Assembly: GCF_900236475.1 (NCBI RefSeq)
Contig: NZ_LT963352.1
Span: forward strand, 7,303,001-7,367,000
Length of the DNA: 64,000 bases
Reading direction: 5' to 3'
Source of the DNA: Streptomyces chartreusis NRRL 3882
Lineage (GTDB): Bacteria; Actinomycetota; Actinomycetes; Streptomycetales; Streptomycetaceae
Of the stretch, positions 16,957 to 25,640 are shown piece after piece (the stretch's first letter is position 1; each line of letters starts with the position of its first letter). The notes below the pieces were generated by a model that did no database searches, was not told where the DNA came from, and saw only the letters and a program-made list of their open reading frames with translations. The position numbers were made by a program, and so were the translations under genes.

Positions 16957-18390
16957 GTGAGCAGCAACAGCGGTGACGTACGGCTCTGGGGCGGCCGTTT
17001 CGCCGACGGTCCCGCCGAGGCCCTGGCCAAGCTGTCCGCGTCCGTCCACTTCGACTGGCGGCTCGCGCCGTACGACATCGCCGGTTCGCGCGCGCACGCG
17101 CGTGTGCTGCACAAGGCGGGCCTGCTCACCGAGGACGAGCTGACCCGGATGATCGCCGGGCTCGACCAGCTGGAGTCGGACGTCGCCGACGGCTCCTTCG
17201 TGGGCACCATCGCCGACGAGGACGTGCACACCGCCCTGGAGCGCGGCCTGCTGGAGCGGCTCGGCCCCGACCTCGGCGGCAAGCTGCGTGCGGGCCGCTC
17301 CCGCAACGACCAGGTCGCGACCCTGTTCCGCATGTACCTGCGCGACCACGCCCGGGTGATCGGCGGCCTGATCGCCGAGCTCCAGGACGCGCTGATCGGA
17401 CTGGCCGAGGCCCACCCGGACGTGGCGATGCCCGGCCGCACGCACCTCCAGCACGCCCAGCCGGTCCTCTTCGCGCACCACGTCCTCGCCCACGTCCAGT
17501 CGCTGTCCCGGGACGCGGAACGGCTGCGCCAGTGGGACGAGCGGACGGCCGTGTCGCCGTACGGCTCGGGTGCCCTGGCGGGCTCCTCCCTCGGCCTGGA
17601 CCCGGAGGCGGTCGCGAAGGACCTCGGCTTCGAGCACGGCAGCTCGGGCAACTCCATCGACGGAACGGCGTCCCGTGACTTCGTCGCCGAGTTCGCCTTC
17701 ATCACGGCGATGATCGGCGTCAACCTCTCCCGGATCGCCGAGGAGGTCATCCTCTGGAACACGAAGGAGTTCTCCTTCGTGACCCTGCACGACGCGTTCT
17801 CGACGGGCTCGTCGATCATGCCGCAGAAGAAGAACCCCGACATCGCCGAGCTGGCCCGCGGCAAGTCCGGCCGCCTCATCGGCAACCTGACGGGCCTGAT
17901 GGCCACGCTCAAGGCCCTCCCGCTCGCGTACAACCGCGACCTCCAGGAGGACAAGGAGCCGGTCTTCGACTCCATCGACCAGCTGGAGATCCTGCTGCCG
18001 GCCTTCACCGGCATGATGGCCACGCTCACCGTCCACCGGGAGCGCATGGAGGAACTGGCCCCCGCCGGCTTCTCCCTCGCCACTGACATCGCCGAGTGGC
18101 TGGTCAAGCAGGGCGTCCCGTTCCGCGTCGCCCACGAGGTCGCCGGCGAGTGCGTGAAGGTCGCCGAGGCCGAGGGCAAGGAACTGGACGAGCTGACGGA
18201 CGAGCAGTTCGCGAAGATCTCGTCCCACCTCACCCCGGAGGTCCGCTCGGTCCTCAACGTCCCCGGAGCCCTGGCCTCCCGCAACGGCAGGGGCGGCACG
18301 GCCCCGAGCGCGGTGGCCGTTCAACTGGCAGAGGTGAAGGCGGACGTGGCGGCCCAGCACGAATGGGCTCTGGCCAAGAAGAAGAGCTGA
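16957..18390 (+). CDS. argH: Argininosuccinate lyase
   Basis: A 477-residue member of the fumarase/aspartase superfamily that splits argininosuccinate to arginine and fumarate. The signature SSIMPQKKNPD carries the catalytic Ser loop. WGGRFADGPAEAL at the start and GRTHLQHAQPVLFAHH (with the catalytic His) are family blocks. GTG start behind AGGAG at 16944-16948. Final arginine gene of the window; a dispersed repeat follows the stop. Confidence 0.97.
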   Translation: MSSNSGDVRLWGGRFADGPAEALAKLSASVHFDWRLAPYDIAGSRAHARVLHKAGLLTEDELTRMIAGLDQLESDVADGSFVGTIADEDVHTALERGLLERLGPDLGGKLRAGRSRNDQVATLFRMYLRDHARVIGGLIAELQDALIGLAEAHPDVAMPGRTHLQHAQPVLFAHHVLAHVQSLSRDAERLRQWDERTAVSPYGSGALAGSSLGLDPEAVAKDLGFEHGSSGNSIDGTASRDFVAEFAFITAMIGVNLSRIAEEVILWNTKEFSFVTLHDAFSTGSSIMPQKKNPDIAELARGKSGRLIGNLTGLMATLKALPLAYNRDLQEDKEPVFDSIDQLEILLPAFTGMMATLTVHRERMEELAPAGFSLATDIAEWLVKQGVPFRVAHEVAGECVKVAEAEGKELDELTDEQFAKISSHLTPEVRSVLNVPGALASRNGRGGTAPSAVAVQLAEVKADVAAQHEWALAKKKS

Positions 18391-18407
18391 GGGCAGCACG
18401 CTGCGGG

Positions 18408-18435
18408 GACGCGGGGAACTGCGCGACAAGCCACA
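18408..18435 (+). repeat. Dispersed intergenic repeat (GCGGGGAACTGCGCGA type)
   Basis: GCGGGGAACTGCGCGA with a following AAGCCACA, directly after argH. The same core recurs at 25176-25206 and, inverted, near 9597-9618. All three copies sit just behind a gene, which suggests a mobile or recombining intergenic element or a transcript-end element rather than coding sequence. Confidence 0.6.
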
Positions 18436-18541
18436 GGCCACCCGCACGCGCCGAAACACAGCGAGCCCCGAGCTCTGAGGCGAAGGTCATCCCGGGGGTT
18501 ACGTTGGTCGAAAGCCGCAGCCGACCGAACGGAGCCCCCGG

Positions 18542-19513
18542 ATGCCCTTCGCCCGCCTGGCCACAGCGACAACCCCCACCTGCCACATCGGCCTAGGCCT
18601 CGCCGCCGTCGGACGCCCCGGCTACATCAATCTGGGTCGTGATCAGGACCTGCCGGCCGAGCGCACGGTTGACGCTCTGCGCGAGCGTACTCACCAACTC
18701 CTGGACGCCGCCTACGCCCAGGGCGTCCGCTACTTCGACGCCGCCCGCTCCTACGGCCGCTCTGAGGAGTTCCTCGCCGACTGGCTGAAGGCCCACCCGG
18801 GCCACGACGACATCGTCGTCGGCAGCAAATGGGGCTACACCTACACCGCCGACTGGTCCACCGACGCCGAGACGCACGAGGTCAAGGACCACACCCTCGC
18901 CACCTACGAACGGCAGCGCGCCGAGAGCGACGCCCTGCTCGGCGACCGGCTCGACCTCTACCAGATCCACTCGGTGACCCCGGACAGCCCGGCCCTCACC
19001 GACAAGGAACTGCACGCGAAGCTCGCGGAAGCCGCCGCCCAGGGCCTCACCATCGGCTTCTCCACCAGCGGTCCCGCCCAGGCGGACGCGATCCGCGCCG
19101 CCCTCGCCGTCACGGTCGACGGCGAACCCCTCTTCCGTACCGTGCAGTCCACGTACAACGCGCTGGAGACCTCCGCCGCCCCCGCCCTCGCCGAGGCCCA
19201 TGACGCCGGCCTGACCGTGATCGTCAAGGAGGGCATGGCCAACGGCCGCCTCGCCGGACCGCACGCGCCGGACGTCCTGCAGGAGATCGCCGAGGAGGCC
19301 GGGCTGGGCTGCGACGCCATCGCCCTGGCGGTGGTCCTGCGGCAGCCCTGGGCCGGTGTCGTCCTCTCCGGCGCCGCCACCACCAACCAGCTCGCCTCCA
19401 ACCTGCACGCGGCGGTCGTCGACCTCGACGACGACCAGCTGACCCGGCTGGCCACGCTGGTCGAGGAACCGCAGGTGTACTGGGAGCGGCGCGGGCAGCT
19501 GCCCTGGCACTGA
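18542..19513 (+). CDS. Aldo/keto reductase
   Basis: A 323-residue TIM-barrel oxidoreductase. The catalytic tetrad is visible: Asp and Tyr in RYFDAARSYG, Lys in VVGSKWGY and His in YQIHSV. The C-terminal NADPH-binding part has VVLSGAATTNQLASNL. Such enzymes reduce aldehydes and ketones with NADPH; the substrate is unknown. The ATG at 18542 follows a weak purine stretch (GGAGCCCCCGG). The gene stands alone, upstream of but separate from the TetR-MFS pair. Confidence 0.88.
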   Translation: MPFARLATATTPTCHIGLGLAAVGRPGYINLGRDQDLPAERTVDALRERTHQLLDAAYAQGVRYFDAARSYGRSEEFLADWLKAHPGHDDIVVGSKWGYTYTADWSTDAETHEVKDHTLATYERQRAESDALLGDRLDLYQIHSVTPDSPALTDKELHAKLAEAAAQGLTIGFSTSGPAQADAIRAALAVTVDGEPLFRTVQSTYNALETSAAPALAEAHDAGLTVIVKEGMANGRLAGPHAPDVLQEIAEEAGLGCDAIALAVVLRQPWAGVVLSGAATTNQLASNLHAAVVDLDDDQLTRLATLVEEPQVYWERRGQLPWH

Positions 19514-19570
19514 TCACCACCCCTTCGCACCCATCCGCGAACCGGCAGCCGTGAGTCACGCATGCCCAGT

Positions 19571-19610
19571 ATGAGACATCTGTGTCTCATATGGGTTATG
19601 GTTGTCTCAT
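19571..19610 (+). promoter_or_regulatory. Operator of the TetR-MFS pair
   Basis: A perfect inverted repeat, ATGAGACA (19571-19578) and TGTCTCAT (19583-19590), is followed by a third half-site TGTCTCAT at 19603-19610. TATGGT at 19597-19602 could be a -10 with GAGACA at 19573-19578 as a -35 (spacer 18). Transcription would then begin at or near the ATG at 19609. The TetR protein encoded here very likely binds this site and represses itself and the transporter. Confidence 0.8.
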
Positions 19611-20160
19611 GGCTGTCGATCCTGACCATGTGCTGCGCGCCGCCGCGGCCCTGCTGACCCACAAAGCCACCGCGACCATGGACGAGGTCGCGAAGGCAGC
19701 CGGGATCAGCCGTGCCACGCTGCACCGCCACTTCGCCGGGCGGGACGCCCTCGTCCGCGCGCTGGAGTCGCTGGGCATCGCCGAATGCGAGGCCGCGCTG
19801 GACGCCGCCCGGCTCGACGAGGGCACGGCGAGCGAGGCCGTACGCCGGCTGGTCGGAGCCATCGAGCCCGCCGCCGGACTGCTCGGGTTCCTCTACACCG
19901 AGAACCAGCTGTTCGAGGGCGAGGAGCAGAACGCGGGCTGGACGCTGATCGACGAGCGGATCTCCGCCCTGTTCCGGCGCGGCCAGCTCAGCGGCGAGTT
20001 CCGTATCGACCTCACGCCGGCCTGGCTCACCGAGGCGCTCTACGGCCTGCTGGCCTCCGGCGCCTGGATGGTGCAGAGCGGCAAGGGCGCCCCCAAGGAC
20101 TTCCAGCACATGATCGTCGAGCTGCTGCTCGGCGGCGCACTACGGAGAGAGGAATCATGA
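19609..20160 (+). CDS. TetR-family repressor of the adjacent MFS transporter
   Basis: A 183-residue regulator with an N-terminal TetR helix-turn-helix (TMDEVAKAAGISRATLHRHF, about residues 20-42) and a helical ligand-binding rest. I prefer the ATG at 19609, because in-frame starts at 19582 and 19591 fall inside the operator; no good ribosome site is present, so a leaderless transcript is likely. The stop overlaps the transporter start (ATGA), so repressor and pump are coupled. A drug or metabolite probably releases it. Confidence 0.88.
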   Translation: MAVDPDHVLRAAAALLTHKATATMDEVAKAAGISRATLHRHFAGRDALVRALESLGIAECEAALDAARLDEGTASEAVRRLVGAIEPAAGLLGFLYTENQLFEGEEQNAGWTLIDERISALFRRGQLSGEFRIDLTPAWLTEALYGLLASGAWMVQSGKGAPKDFQHMIVELLLGGALRREES

Positions 20161-21692
20161 CCAGCACCCTGCAGCCGGCCGAGACAGCGGAGGCGGTGAA
20201 GCGCCCGGGCCGCTGGCTCGCGCTCGGCGTCCTCGTGCTCGCCGTGCTGCTGGTGGCCGTCGACGCGACCGTCCTCGGTCTCGCGACCCCCTACATCAGC
20301 GAGGACCTCAAGCCCTCGGGCACGCAGTTGCTGTGGATCGGTGACGTCTACTCGTTCGTCATCGCCGGTCTGCTCGTGTCCATGGGCAGCCTCGGCGACC
20401 GGATCGGCCGCAAGCGGATCCTGCTGGTCGGTGCCACGGCGTTCGGCGCGATATCCGTGGTCAACGCCTACGCCGGCACGCCCGAGATGATGATCGTCGC
20501 CCGGGCGCTGCTCGGCGTGGCGGGCGCGACCTTGATGCCGGCCACGCTCGCCCTGATCCGCAACCTCTTCCACGACCCGCGCGAACGCAGTCTCGCCGTG
20601 GGCATCTGGGGCGCCACCGCCTCCGCCGGTACGGCCGTCGGGCCGATCGTCGGCGGGTTCCTGCTGGAGCACTTCTGGTGGGGCTCGGTCTTCCTGATCA
20701 ACCTGCCCGTGATGGCCGTCCTGGTCCTCGTCGGGATCAAGCTGCTGCCCGAGTCGCGCACCGCGAACCCCGGTCCCTGGGACCTGGTCAGCGTCGTGCT
20801 GTCGCTGGTCGGCATGGTCGGTGTCGTGTACGCGGTCAAGGAGGTCGCCGCGCACGGCTTCGCGTGGGGCACTCTGGCCGCGGGCCTGCTGGGCGCGGCC
20901 GCCCTCTACGGGTTCGTGCGCCGGCAGCTCACGCTCCCGGCCCCGCTGCTGGACATGCGGCTGTTCCGCAATCGCGGCTTCAGCGGGGCGGTGCTGGCCG
21001 ACCTGCTGACCATCCTCGGCCTGTCCGGGCTGGTGTTCTTCCTCTCCCAGTACCTGCAACTCGTCCAGGGCCGGCGTCCGTTCGAGGCGGGTCTGGCGGA
21101 ACTGCCCGCCGCGATCGGCGCGGTGGTGGCCGGTCTGCTCGCGGGGCGGGCGGCCCGGCGCTTCTCGGTACGGGCCGTCGTCTCCGCAGGGCTCGCGGCG
21201 ATCGGCCTCGCCCTGGCCGCGCTCACGGTGATCGGCCAGTCCACCGGCTACCCGCTGCTCGGGGCCGCGCTGCTGGTGGTCGGTGTCGGAGCCGGTCTCT
21301 CGTTCACCGTGACCGCCGACGTGATTCTCTCCAGCGTGCCCAAGGAGCAGGCGGGGTCCGCGTCCGCCGTGTCCGAGACGGCGTACGAACTCGGCGCGGC
21401 CCTCGGCATCGCCGTGCTCGGCTCCATCGTGACCGGCGTCTACCGCGACTTCACCGGCCCGGCGGGCACACCGGCCGCGGCCCACGAGTCGCTGGGCGGT
21501 GCCGTGGAGGCGGCCGCGAGCATGCCCGCGCACACCTCCGGGGTGATGCTGGACGCGGCCCGCACGTCGTTCGTCGACGGCCTGGCCCTCGCGGCCGGCG
21601 TCGGAGCGGCGGTCCTGCTCGCCGCGGCGGTGGCGGCGTGGTTCCTGCTGCGGGGGCAGCGGCTGGAGAGCGGCGGGGCGGACCACGCGTAG
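20157..21692 (+). CDS. MFS efflux transporter, DHA2 (14-helix) family
   Basis: A 511-residue membrane protein with about 14 hydrophobic segments. Early blocks are VAVDATVLGLATPYIS (motif D1-like) and GSLGDRIGRKRIL (motif A between helices 2 and 3). GATASAGTAVGPIVGG is the antiporter motif C. Family members such as QacA and SmvA expel cationic drugs or antibiotics by proton exchange. Substrate unknown; control by the upstream TetR is clear from the operon. Confidence 0.9.
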   Translation: MTSTLQPAETAEAVKRPGRWLALGVLVLAVLLVAVDATVLGLATPYISEDLKPSGTQLLWIGDVYSFVIAGLLVSMGSLGDRIGRKRILLVGATAFGAISVVNAYAGTPEMMIVARALLGVAGATLMPATLALIRNLFHDPRERSLAVGIWGATASAGTAVGPIVGGFLLEHFWWGSVFLINLPVMAVLVLVGIKLLPESRTANPGPWDLVSVVLSLVGMVGVVYAVKEVAAHGFAWGTLAAGLLGAAALYGFVRRQLTLPAPLLDMRLFRNRGFSGAVLADLLTILGLSGLVFFLSQYLQLVQGRRPFEAGLAELPAAIGAVVAGLLAGRAARRFSVRAVVSAGLAAIGLALAALTVIGQSTGYPLLGAALLVVGVGAGLSFTVTADVILSSVPKEQAGSASAVSETAYELGAALGIAVLGSIVTGVYRDFTGPAGTPAAAHESLGGAVEAAASMPAHTSGVMLDAARTSFVDGLALAAGVGAAVLLAAAVAAWFLLRGQRLESGGADHA

Positions 21693-21756
21693 GCCCGCCG
21701 GAGAACGTGCCCCCTACGGGGGTGCGGCCAGCCCCTACACACCCGCAGCCGCAGAA

Positions 21757-22431
21757 CTACGCCGCTTCCTTCGCCTTGCTCGCGTACATGTCCACATACT
21801 CCTGCCCGGACAACCGCATGACCTCGCTCATCACCGAGTCGGTCACGGCCCGCAGCACATACCGATCCCGGTCCATCCCCTCGTACCGGGAGAACTCCAT
21901 CGCCTCACCGAACCGGACCGTGACCTTCCCCGGCCGCGGCAGCCCCGCGCCACCCGGCTGGATCCTGTCCGTGCCGATCATCGCGAACGGCACCACCGGC
22001 GCCCCCGTCATCAGCGTGAGCCGGGCGATCCCGGTACGCCCCCGGTACAGCCGCCCGTCGGGCGACCGCGTGCCCTCCGGGTAGATGCCGAAGACCTTGC
22101 CCTCCTCCAGCACCCGGCGCCCGGTCATCAGCGCGGCCACCCCGCCCCGGCCACCGTCACGGTCCACGGGGATCATGCCGACGCCGGTGAAGAACCAGGC
22201 CATCAGCCGGCCCTTGAAGCCCTTCCCGGTCACGTACTCGTCCTTGCCGATGAAGAAGACCTGACGGTCGCAGACCAGCGGCAGGATCATCGAGTCGATG
22301 AACGTCAGGTGGTTGCCGGCCAGGATGACCGGACCGTCGCCGGGAATGTGCTCCGCACCTTCCACCTGAGGGCGGAACATCAGGCGCATGATCGGGCCGA
22401 GCACTGCCTTGATGAGCGCGAAGCGGGACAA
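21757..22431 (-). CDS. 1-acyl-sn-glycerol-3-phosphate acyltransferase (PlsC family)
   Basis: A 224-residue membrane-associated acyltransferase making phosphatidic acid. The catalytic H-x4-D is in GNHLTFID, and the acceptor-binding FGIYPEGTRSPDG is the second conserved motif. A TTG start at 22431 (LSRFALIKAV) is chosen because it follows GGAGG by 5 to 6 bases and matches the family N-terminus. The in-frame ATG at 22518 has no ribosome site and adds a basic unrelated tail. Monocistronic, and divergent from the phosphodiesterase gene, which also handles glycerophospholipid products. Confidence 0.88.
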   Translation of the reverse strand: MSRFALIKAVLGPIMRLMFRPQVEGAEHIPGDGPVILAGNHLTFIDSMILPLVCDRQVFFIGKDEYVTGKGFKGRLMAWFFTGVGMIPVDRDGGRGGVAALMTGRRVLEEGKVFGIYPEGTRSPDGRLYRGRTGIARLTLMTGAPVVPFAMIGTDRIQPGGAGLPRPGKVTVRFGEAMEFSRYEGMDRDRYVLRAVTDSVMSEVMRLSGQEYVDMYASKAKEAA

Positions 22432-22835
22432 CGGACCCTCCGGTGTCAAGGGATTCTGTATGAGTCTGTGCAGGTGAGGACGATACTCGCGGCCCCGGGG
22501 ATCGCGCACATCGGGCACGGCGACTTAACCGAGGCCTTACGTACTGTTGACGCGTGTTTACCTGCGGTGACGCGCCGGGGACGGGGGCGTGACCCGGCCG
22601 CCGCATGTGACGGACGTCGCTCCCCGGGCGTATCGGACGCGTTCCCGGAACCGCCGCGCCGAATCACCCGGACGCGCCGAACCCGGCGCGCCGCCGACGA
22701 GCCGTCAGTTCGCAGCCCCCACCAGCCACTACGACATCCGTCGTCACCCACGTGTTCCGCCCGGCGTCTCCCACCCGTCATGTACGCGCCCGTACGATCG
22801 CCCCGCACGGACGAGCCGACGCAGGGAGGGCGCTC
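22432..22835. other. Intergenic region between divergent lipid genes
   Basis: About 400 bases with promoters expected in both directions. TTGACG-like sequence lies at 22547-22552 on the plus strand but lacks a good -10. No coding potential, tRNA or convincing palindrome was seen. Confidence 0.5.
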
Positions 22836-24026
22836 ATGGGAACGCAGAGGCCGAACGAGGAAACGAGCGGAACCGGACGGCGGGCCCTGCTCGGCGCCGC
22901 GGTCCTCGGCGCCGGGGGAGCGGTCCTCGGCATGACCGGCACGGCGAGAGCCGACGGCGCCCGGCCCGGCGGAGAGCAGGGCGGGTACGGCGGGCAGGGC
23001 GGGCTGAAGAGCCTGCCCAAGCCGACGATCGTCGGCCACCGCGGCGCCAGTGGCTACCGCCCGGAGCACACCTTCGGCTCGTACCAGCTGGCCCTCGACA
23101 TGGGCGCCGACATCGTCGAGGCGGGCGACCTGGTCCCGACGAAGGACGGGCACCTGGTCTGCCGTCATGAGCCGGAGATCGGCGGCACCACGGACGTCGC
23201 CGACCACCCCGAGTTCGCCGACCGCAAGAAGACCAAGCTCCTCGACGGCGTCTCCACCACCGGCTGGTTCACCGAGGACTTCACGCTCGCCGAACTGAAG
23301 ACCCTACGGGCGATCGAGCGCATCCCGGCCAACCGCCCGCACAACACCCTCTACAACGGCCGGTGGGAGATCCCCACCTTCGAAGAGGTCCTGCGGTGGC
23401 AGGACGAGCAGACCCGCGAGCGCGGCAAGCAGGTGTGGATCTACCCCGAGCTCAAGCACCCCACCTACTTCCGCAAGCAGGGCCTCCCCCTGGAGGAGCG
23501 GGTCGCCAAGCTGCTGCGCAAGTACCGCAAGGACCGGCGCACCTCCCCGGTCATCCTCCAGTCCTTCGAGCCGACCAGCATCGAGCGGCTCAACAAGCTC
23601 GTCGACAACCCCCTGGTCGTCCTGCTGTCCTCGGCGGACAGCCGCCCCTGGGACTTCGTCGAGACGGGCGACCCGCGCACCGTCGCCGACCTGGTCAAGC
23701 CGGCCGGTCTGCGGGAGATCGCCTCCTACGCGCAGGGCATCGGCCCGACCCTCGACCTGATCATCCCGCGCGACGCCAAGGGCAACCTCACGCAGCCGAC
23801 GGCACTCGTCCGGGACGCGCACAAGGTGGGTCTGATCCTGCACCCCTGGACGATGCGCAACGAGAACCCCTTCCTGCCCGCGAACTTCCGCAAGGGCACG
23901 GACGCGGACGCCTACGGTGACGTCTTCGGCGCGTACAAGGCGTACTTCGCGACCGGCATCGACGGCGTCTTCACCGACCAGCCCGACACGGGCGTGCTGG
24001 CCCGCGAGGACTACGTCGGCGACTGA
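22836..24026 (+). CDS. Tat-exported glycerophosphodiester phosphodiesterase
   Basis: A 396-residue secreted enzyme. A twin-arginine signal (GRRALLGAAVLGAG, with SPase site near TARA-D) precedes the catalytic GDPD barrel. HRGASGYRPEHT supplies the two catalytic His and metal-binding Glu, and VEAGDLVPTKDG the next metal residues. This segment reads E-A-G-D, one residue longer than the E-x-D of E. coli GlpQ. It hydrolyses glycerophosphodiesters to glycerol-3-phosphate and an alcohol, as phosphate or carbon supply. Start ATG follows GGAGGG; a strong hairpin terminator follows. Confidence 0.88.
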   Translation: MGTQRPNEETSGTGRRALLGAAVLGAGGAVLGMTGTARADGARPGGEQGGYGGQGGLKSLPKPTIVGHRGASGYRPEHTFGSYQLALDMGADIVEAGDLVPTKDGHLVCRHEPEIGGTTDVADHPEFADRKKTKLLDGVSTTGWFTEDFTLAELKTLRAIERIPANRPHNTLYNGRWEIPTFEEVLRWQDEQTRERGKQVWIYPELKHPTYFRKQGLPLEERVAKLLRKYRKDRRTSPVILQSFEPTSIERLNKLVDNPLVVLLSSADSRPWDFVETGDPRTVADLVKPAGLREIASYAQGIGPTLDLIIPRDAKGNLTQPTALVRDAHKVGLILHPWTMRNENPFLPANFRKGTDADAYGDVFGAYKAYFATGIDGVFTDQPDTGVLAREDYVGD

Positions 24027-24068
24027 GCGTCAACATGTGAGCTCACACCCCCCGGTCGAGTGGGCTTC

Positions 24069-24099
24069 GGCCGCCCGGGCAACCCTGGCCCGGGCGGCC
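24069..24099 (+). terminator. Perfect 12-bp stem terminator after the phosphodiesterase
   Basis: GGCCGCCCGGGC (24069-24080) pairs with GCCCGGGCGGCC (24088-24099) around a 7-base loop. It ends 15 bases before the next start codon, so the next gene needs its own promoter or read-through. Confidence 0.75.
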
Positions 24100-24113
24100 G
24101 CGTCGCTCCGCAT

Positions 24114-24608
24114 ATGACGCTCGACCTGGTCACCGCCCTGCGCCCGCTGCTCACCGCCGAGGCCTCCGCGGAGGCATATGCCGCCGGAACCGATGCGGGC
24201 GACCTGGAGCAGGCGGTCTGGCTCCGTCTGCTGGAGCGCCTCGACGCCGAGGGCCCGCCGCTCGACCCGCAGGAATGGCTCCGCCGGGCCGTCCGCTCGG
24301 AAGCGCGCCGCACCCGCCGGACGAGCCGCCTCGAACGGCCGTACGTCGTCGAACCGGTCGACGACGGCGACCGGGGTCCCGAGCAGCTCGCCCTCGCCGC
24401 GGCCCGCGGCCGTGCTCTGCGCGCGGCCGTACGCCGCCTCCCGGGGCGCTGCCCCCGGCTCATGGAGGCCCTGCTCTCTCCCGAGGACCTGACATACCGG
24501 GAAATCGCAGGGGAGTTGGGTATCTCACAGGGGAGTCTTGGCCCGGAACGTTCCAGATGCCTGGGATGTCTGCGGAGATTGCTCGCACCGGAGGTTGCGG
24601 CCCGCTGA
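24114..24608 (+). CDS. Small helical protein resembling a sigma-70 region-4 factor
   Basis: A 164-residue basic protein. The C-terminal half has the shape of a sigma region 4: LRAAVRRLPGRCPRLMEALL, then LTYREIAGELGISQGSLGPERSRCLGCLRRLL, an HTH with the usual G-S-x-G-P-x-R-x-R-x-L ending. The N-terminal part (EQAVWLRLLER..EWLRRAVRSEARR) is only a remnant of a region 2, lacking a recognisable -10-binding segment. It may be an ECF-like sigma factor or a DNA-binding derivative. No anti-sigma gene lies next to it. The ATG at 24114 fits better than the upstream one inside the terminator. Confidence 0.7.
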   Translation: MTLDLVTALRPLLTAEASAEAYAAGTDAGDLEQAVWLRLLERLDAEGPPLDPQEWLRRAVRSEARRTRRTSRLERPYVVEPVDDGDRGPEQLALAAARGRALRAAVRRLPGRCPRLMEALLSPEDLTYREIAGELGISQGSLGPERSRCLGCLRRLLAPEVAAR

Positions 24609-24665
24609 GGAGGGGGATAGGAGTGAGGAACGATAGGTGATCAGATGAGCGGGAGGCGTGCGCAC

Positions 24666-25163
24666 ATGGGCATGAGCGTGACCATCTCTGCGGCGGCCGA
24701 GCAGGACGCGGAGCAGATCTTCAGGCTGCAATACCTGTGCTTCCAGTCGGAGGCGGCGCTGTACGGCAACTACCGCATCGACCCGCTCGTCCAAACCCTC
24801 GACTCGGTCCGCGAGGAGGTCGCCCGCGACTGCGTCTTCGTGGCCCGGCTCGGCGACGAGGTCGTCGGCTCGGTCCGCGGATCGGTCACCGAGGACGGCG
24901 CCGCCGCGATCGGCAAGCTCTGCGTCCACCCCCGCCTCCAGGGTCACGGCATCGGCGCCCGCCTGCTCCGAGCCGCCGAAGCGGCCCTCGCCGACCAGCA
25001 CGGAGCCACCCGCTTCCGCCTCCACACCGGCCACCGCAGCGAAGGCAACCTCCGCCTCTACCGCAAGGTGGGCTACCAAACGGTGGGCACGTCCGAGGGC
25101 GCGGACGGCGTACCGATGATCGTCCTGGAGAAGCCGGCCGGTACCTACGCGGCGACAGCTTGA
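24666..25163 (+). CDS. GNAT-family N-acetyltransferase
   Basis: A 165-residue acetyltransferase with the acetyl-CoA loop IGKLCVHPRLQGHGIGARLL (Q-x-x-G-x-G/A motif) and a final LYRKVGYQTVG segment. Substrate unknown. The ATG at 24666 has GGGAGG 9 bases upstream; another ATG two codons later is equally possible. Stands alone between the sigma-like gene and a dispersed repeat. Confidence 0.85.
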   Translation: MGMSVTISAAAEQDAEQIFRLQYLCFQSEAALYGNYRIDPLVQTLDSVREEVARDCVFVARLGDEVVGSVRGSVTEDGAAAIGKLCVHPRLQGHGIGARLLRAAEAALADQHGATRFRLHTGHRSEGNLRLYRKVGYQTVGTSEGADGVPMIVLEKPAGTYAATA

Positions 25164-25175
25164 TCTTGCCCTCCA

Positions 25176-25206
25176 GGGGCGCGGGGAACTGCGCGAGCAA
25201 CCACAT
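25176..25206 (+). repeat. Dispersed intergenic repeat, second plus-strand copy
   Basis: GGCGCGGGGAACTGCGCGAG followed by CAACCACA, between the convergent ends of the GNAT gene and a membrane protein gene. Same core as 18408-18435 and the inverted copy near 9600. Confidence 0.6.
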
Positions 25207-25231
25207 ACGGCCCGCGGCCGCCTGACGAACC

Positions 25232-25639
25232 TCAGGCGGCATCCTCCCGAGGCGCACCCTTCCGCAGCCAATAGATGGCGGACAGCGGCAAGAGCACGGG
25301 AATGAAGACGTAGCCCATCCCGAAGTCCGACCACACGGTCGCATCCGGAAACGCCGACGGCTCGATCAACGTCCACGTCCCCACCGTCAGCACCCCCACC
25401 AACTCGGCCACACAGCACGCCAGCGCAGCCTTCCGTCCCGTCTCCCCACCCCGCACCAGCGAATACGTGATGAACCCGTACACGACACCGGCCACCGCCG
25501 ACAGCGAGTACGCCAGCGGCGCCCGGTCGAACTCCGTCGCGATCTGAAACACGGACCGCGACACCGCCCCCACGACCATCACGCCGTACAGCCAGACAAG
25601 CAGCGTGCCCGGCCCGCTGGTCAGTCGCCGCCGGCTCAC
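25232..25639 (-). CDS. Small four-helix membrane protein
   Basis: A 135-residue protein with four hydrophobic segments (about residues 12-33, 42-62, 73-94 and 105-123) and a polar C-terminus RKGAPREDAA. I cannot name its function; small DUF3817-like integral membrane proteins look similar. The GTG at 25639 follows GGGGAGG, which itself overlaps the stop region of the upstream gene, so the two are translationally coupled. An in-frame ATG at 25660 inside the upstream gene is the alternative start. Confidence 0.75.
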   Translation of the reverse strand: MSRRRLTSGPGTLLVWLYGVMVVGAVSRSVFQIATEFDRAPLAYSLSAVAGVVYGFITYSLVRGGETGRKAALACCVAELVGVLTVGTWTLIEPSAFPDATVWSDFGMGYVFIPVLLPLSAIYWLRKGAPREDAA

Positions 25640-25640
25640 C

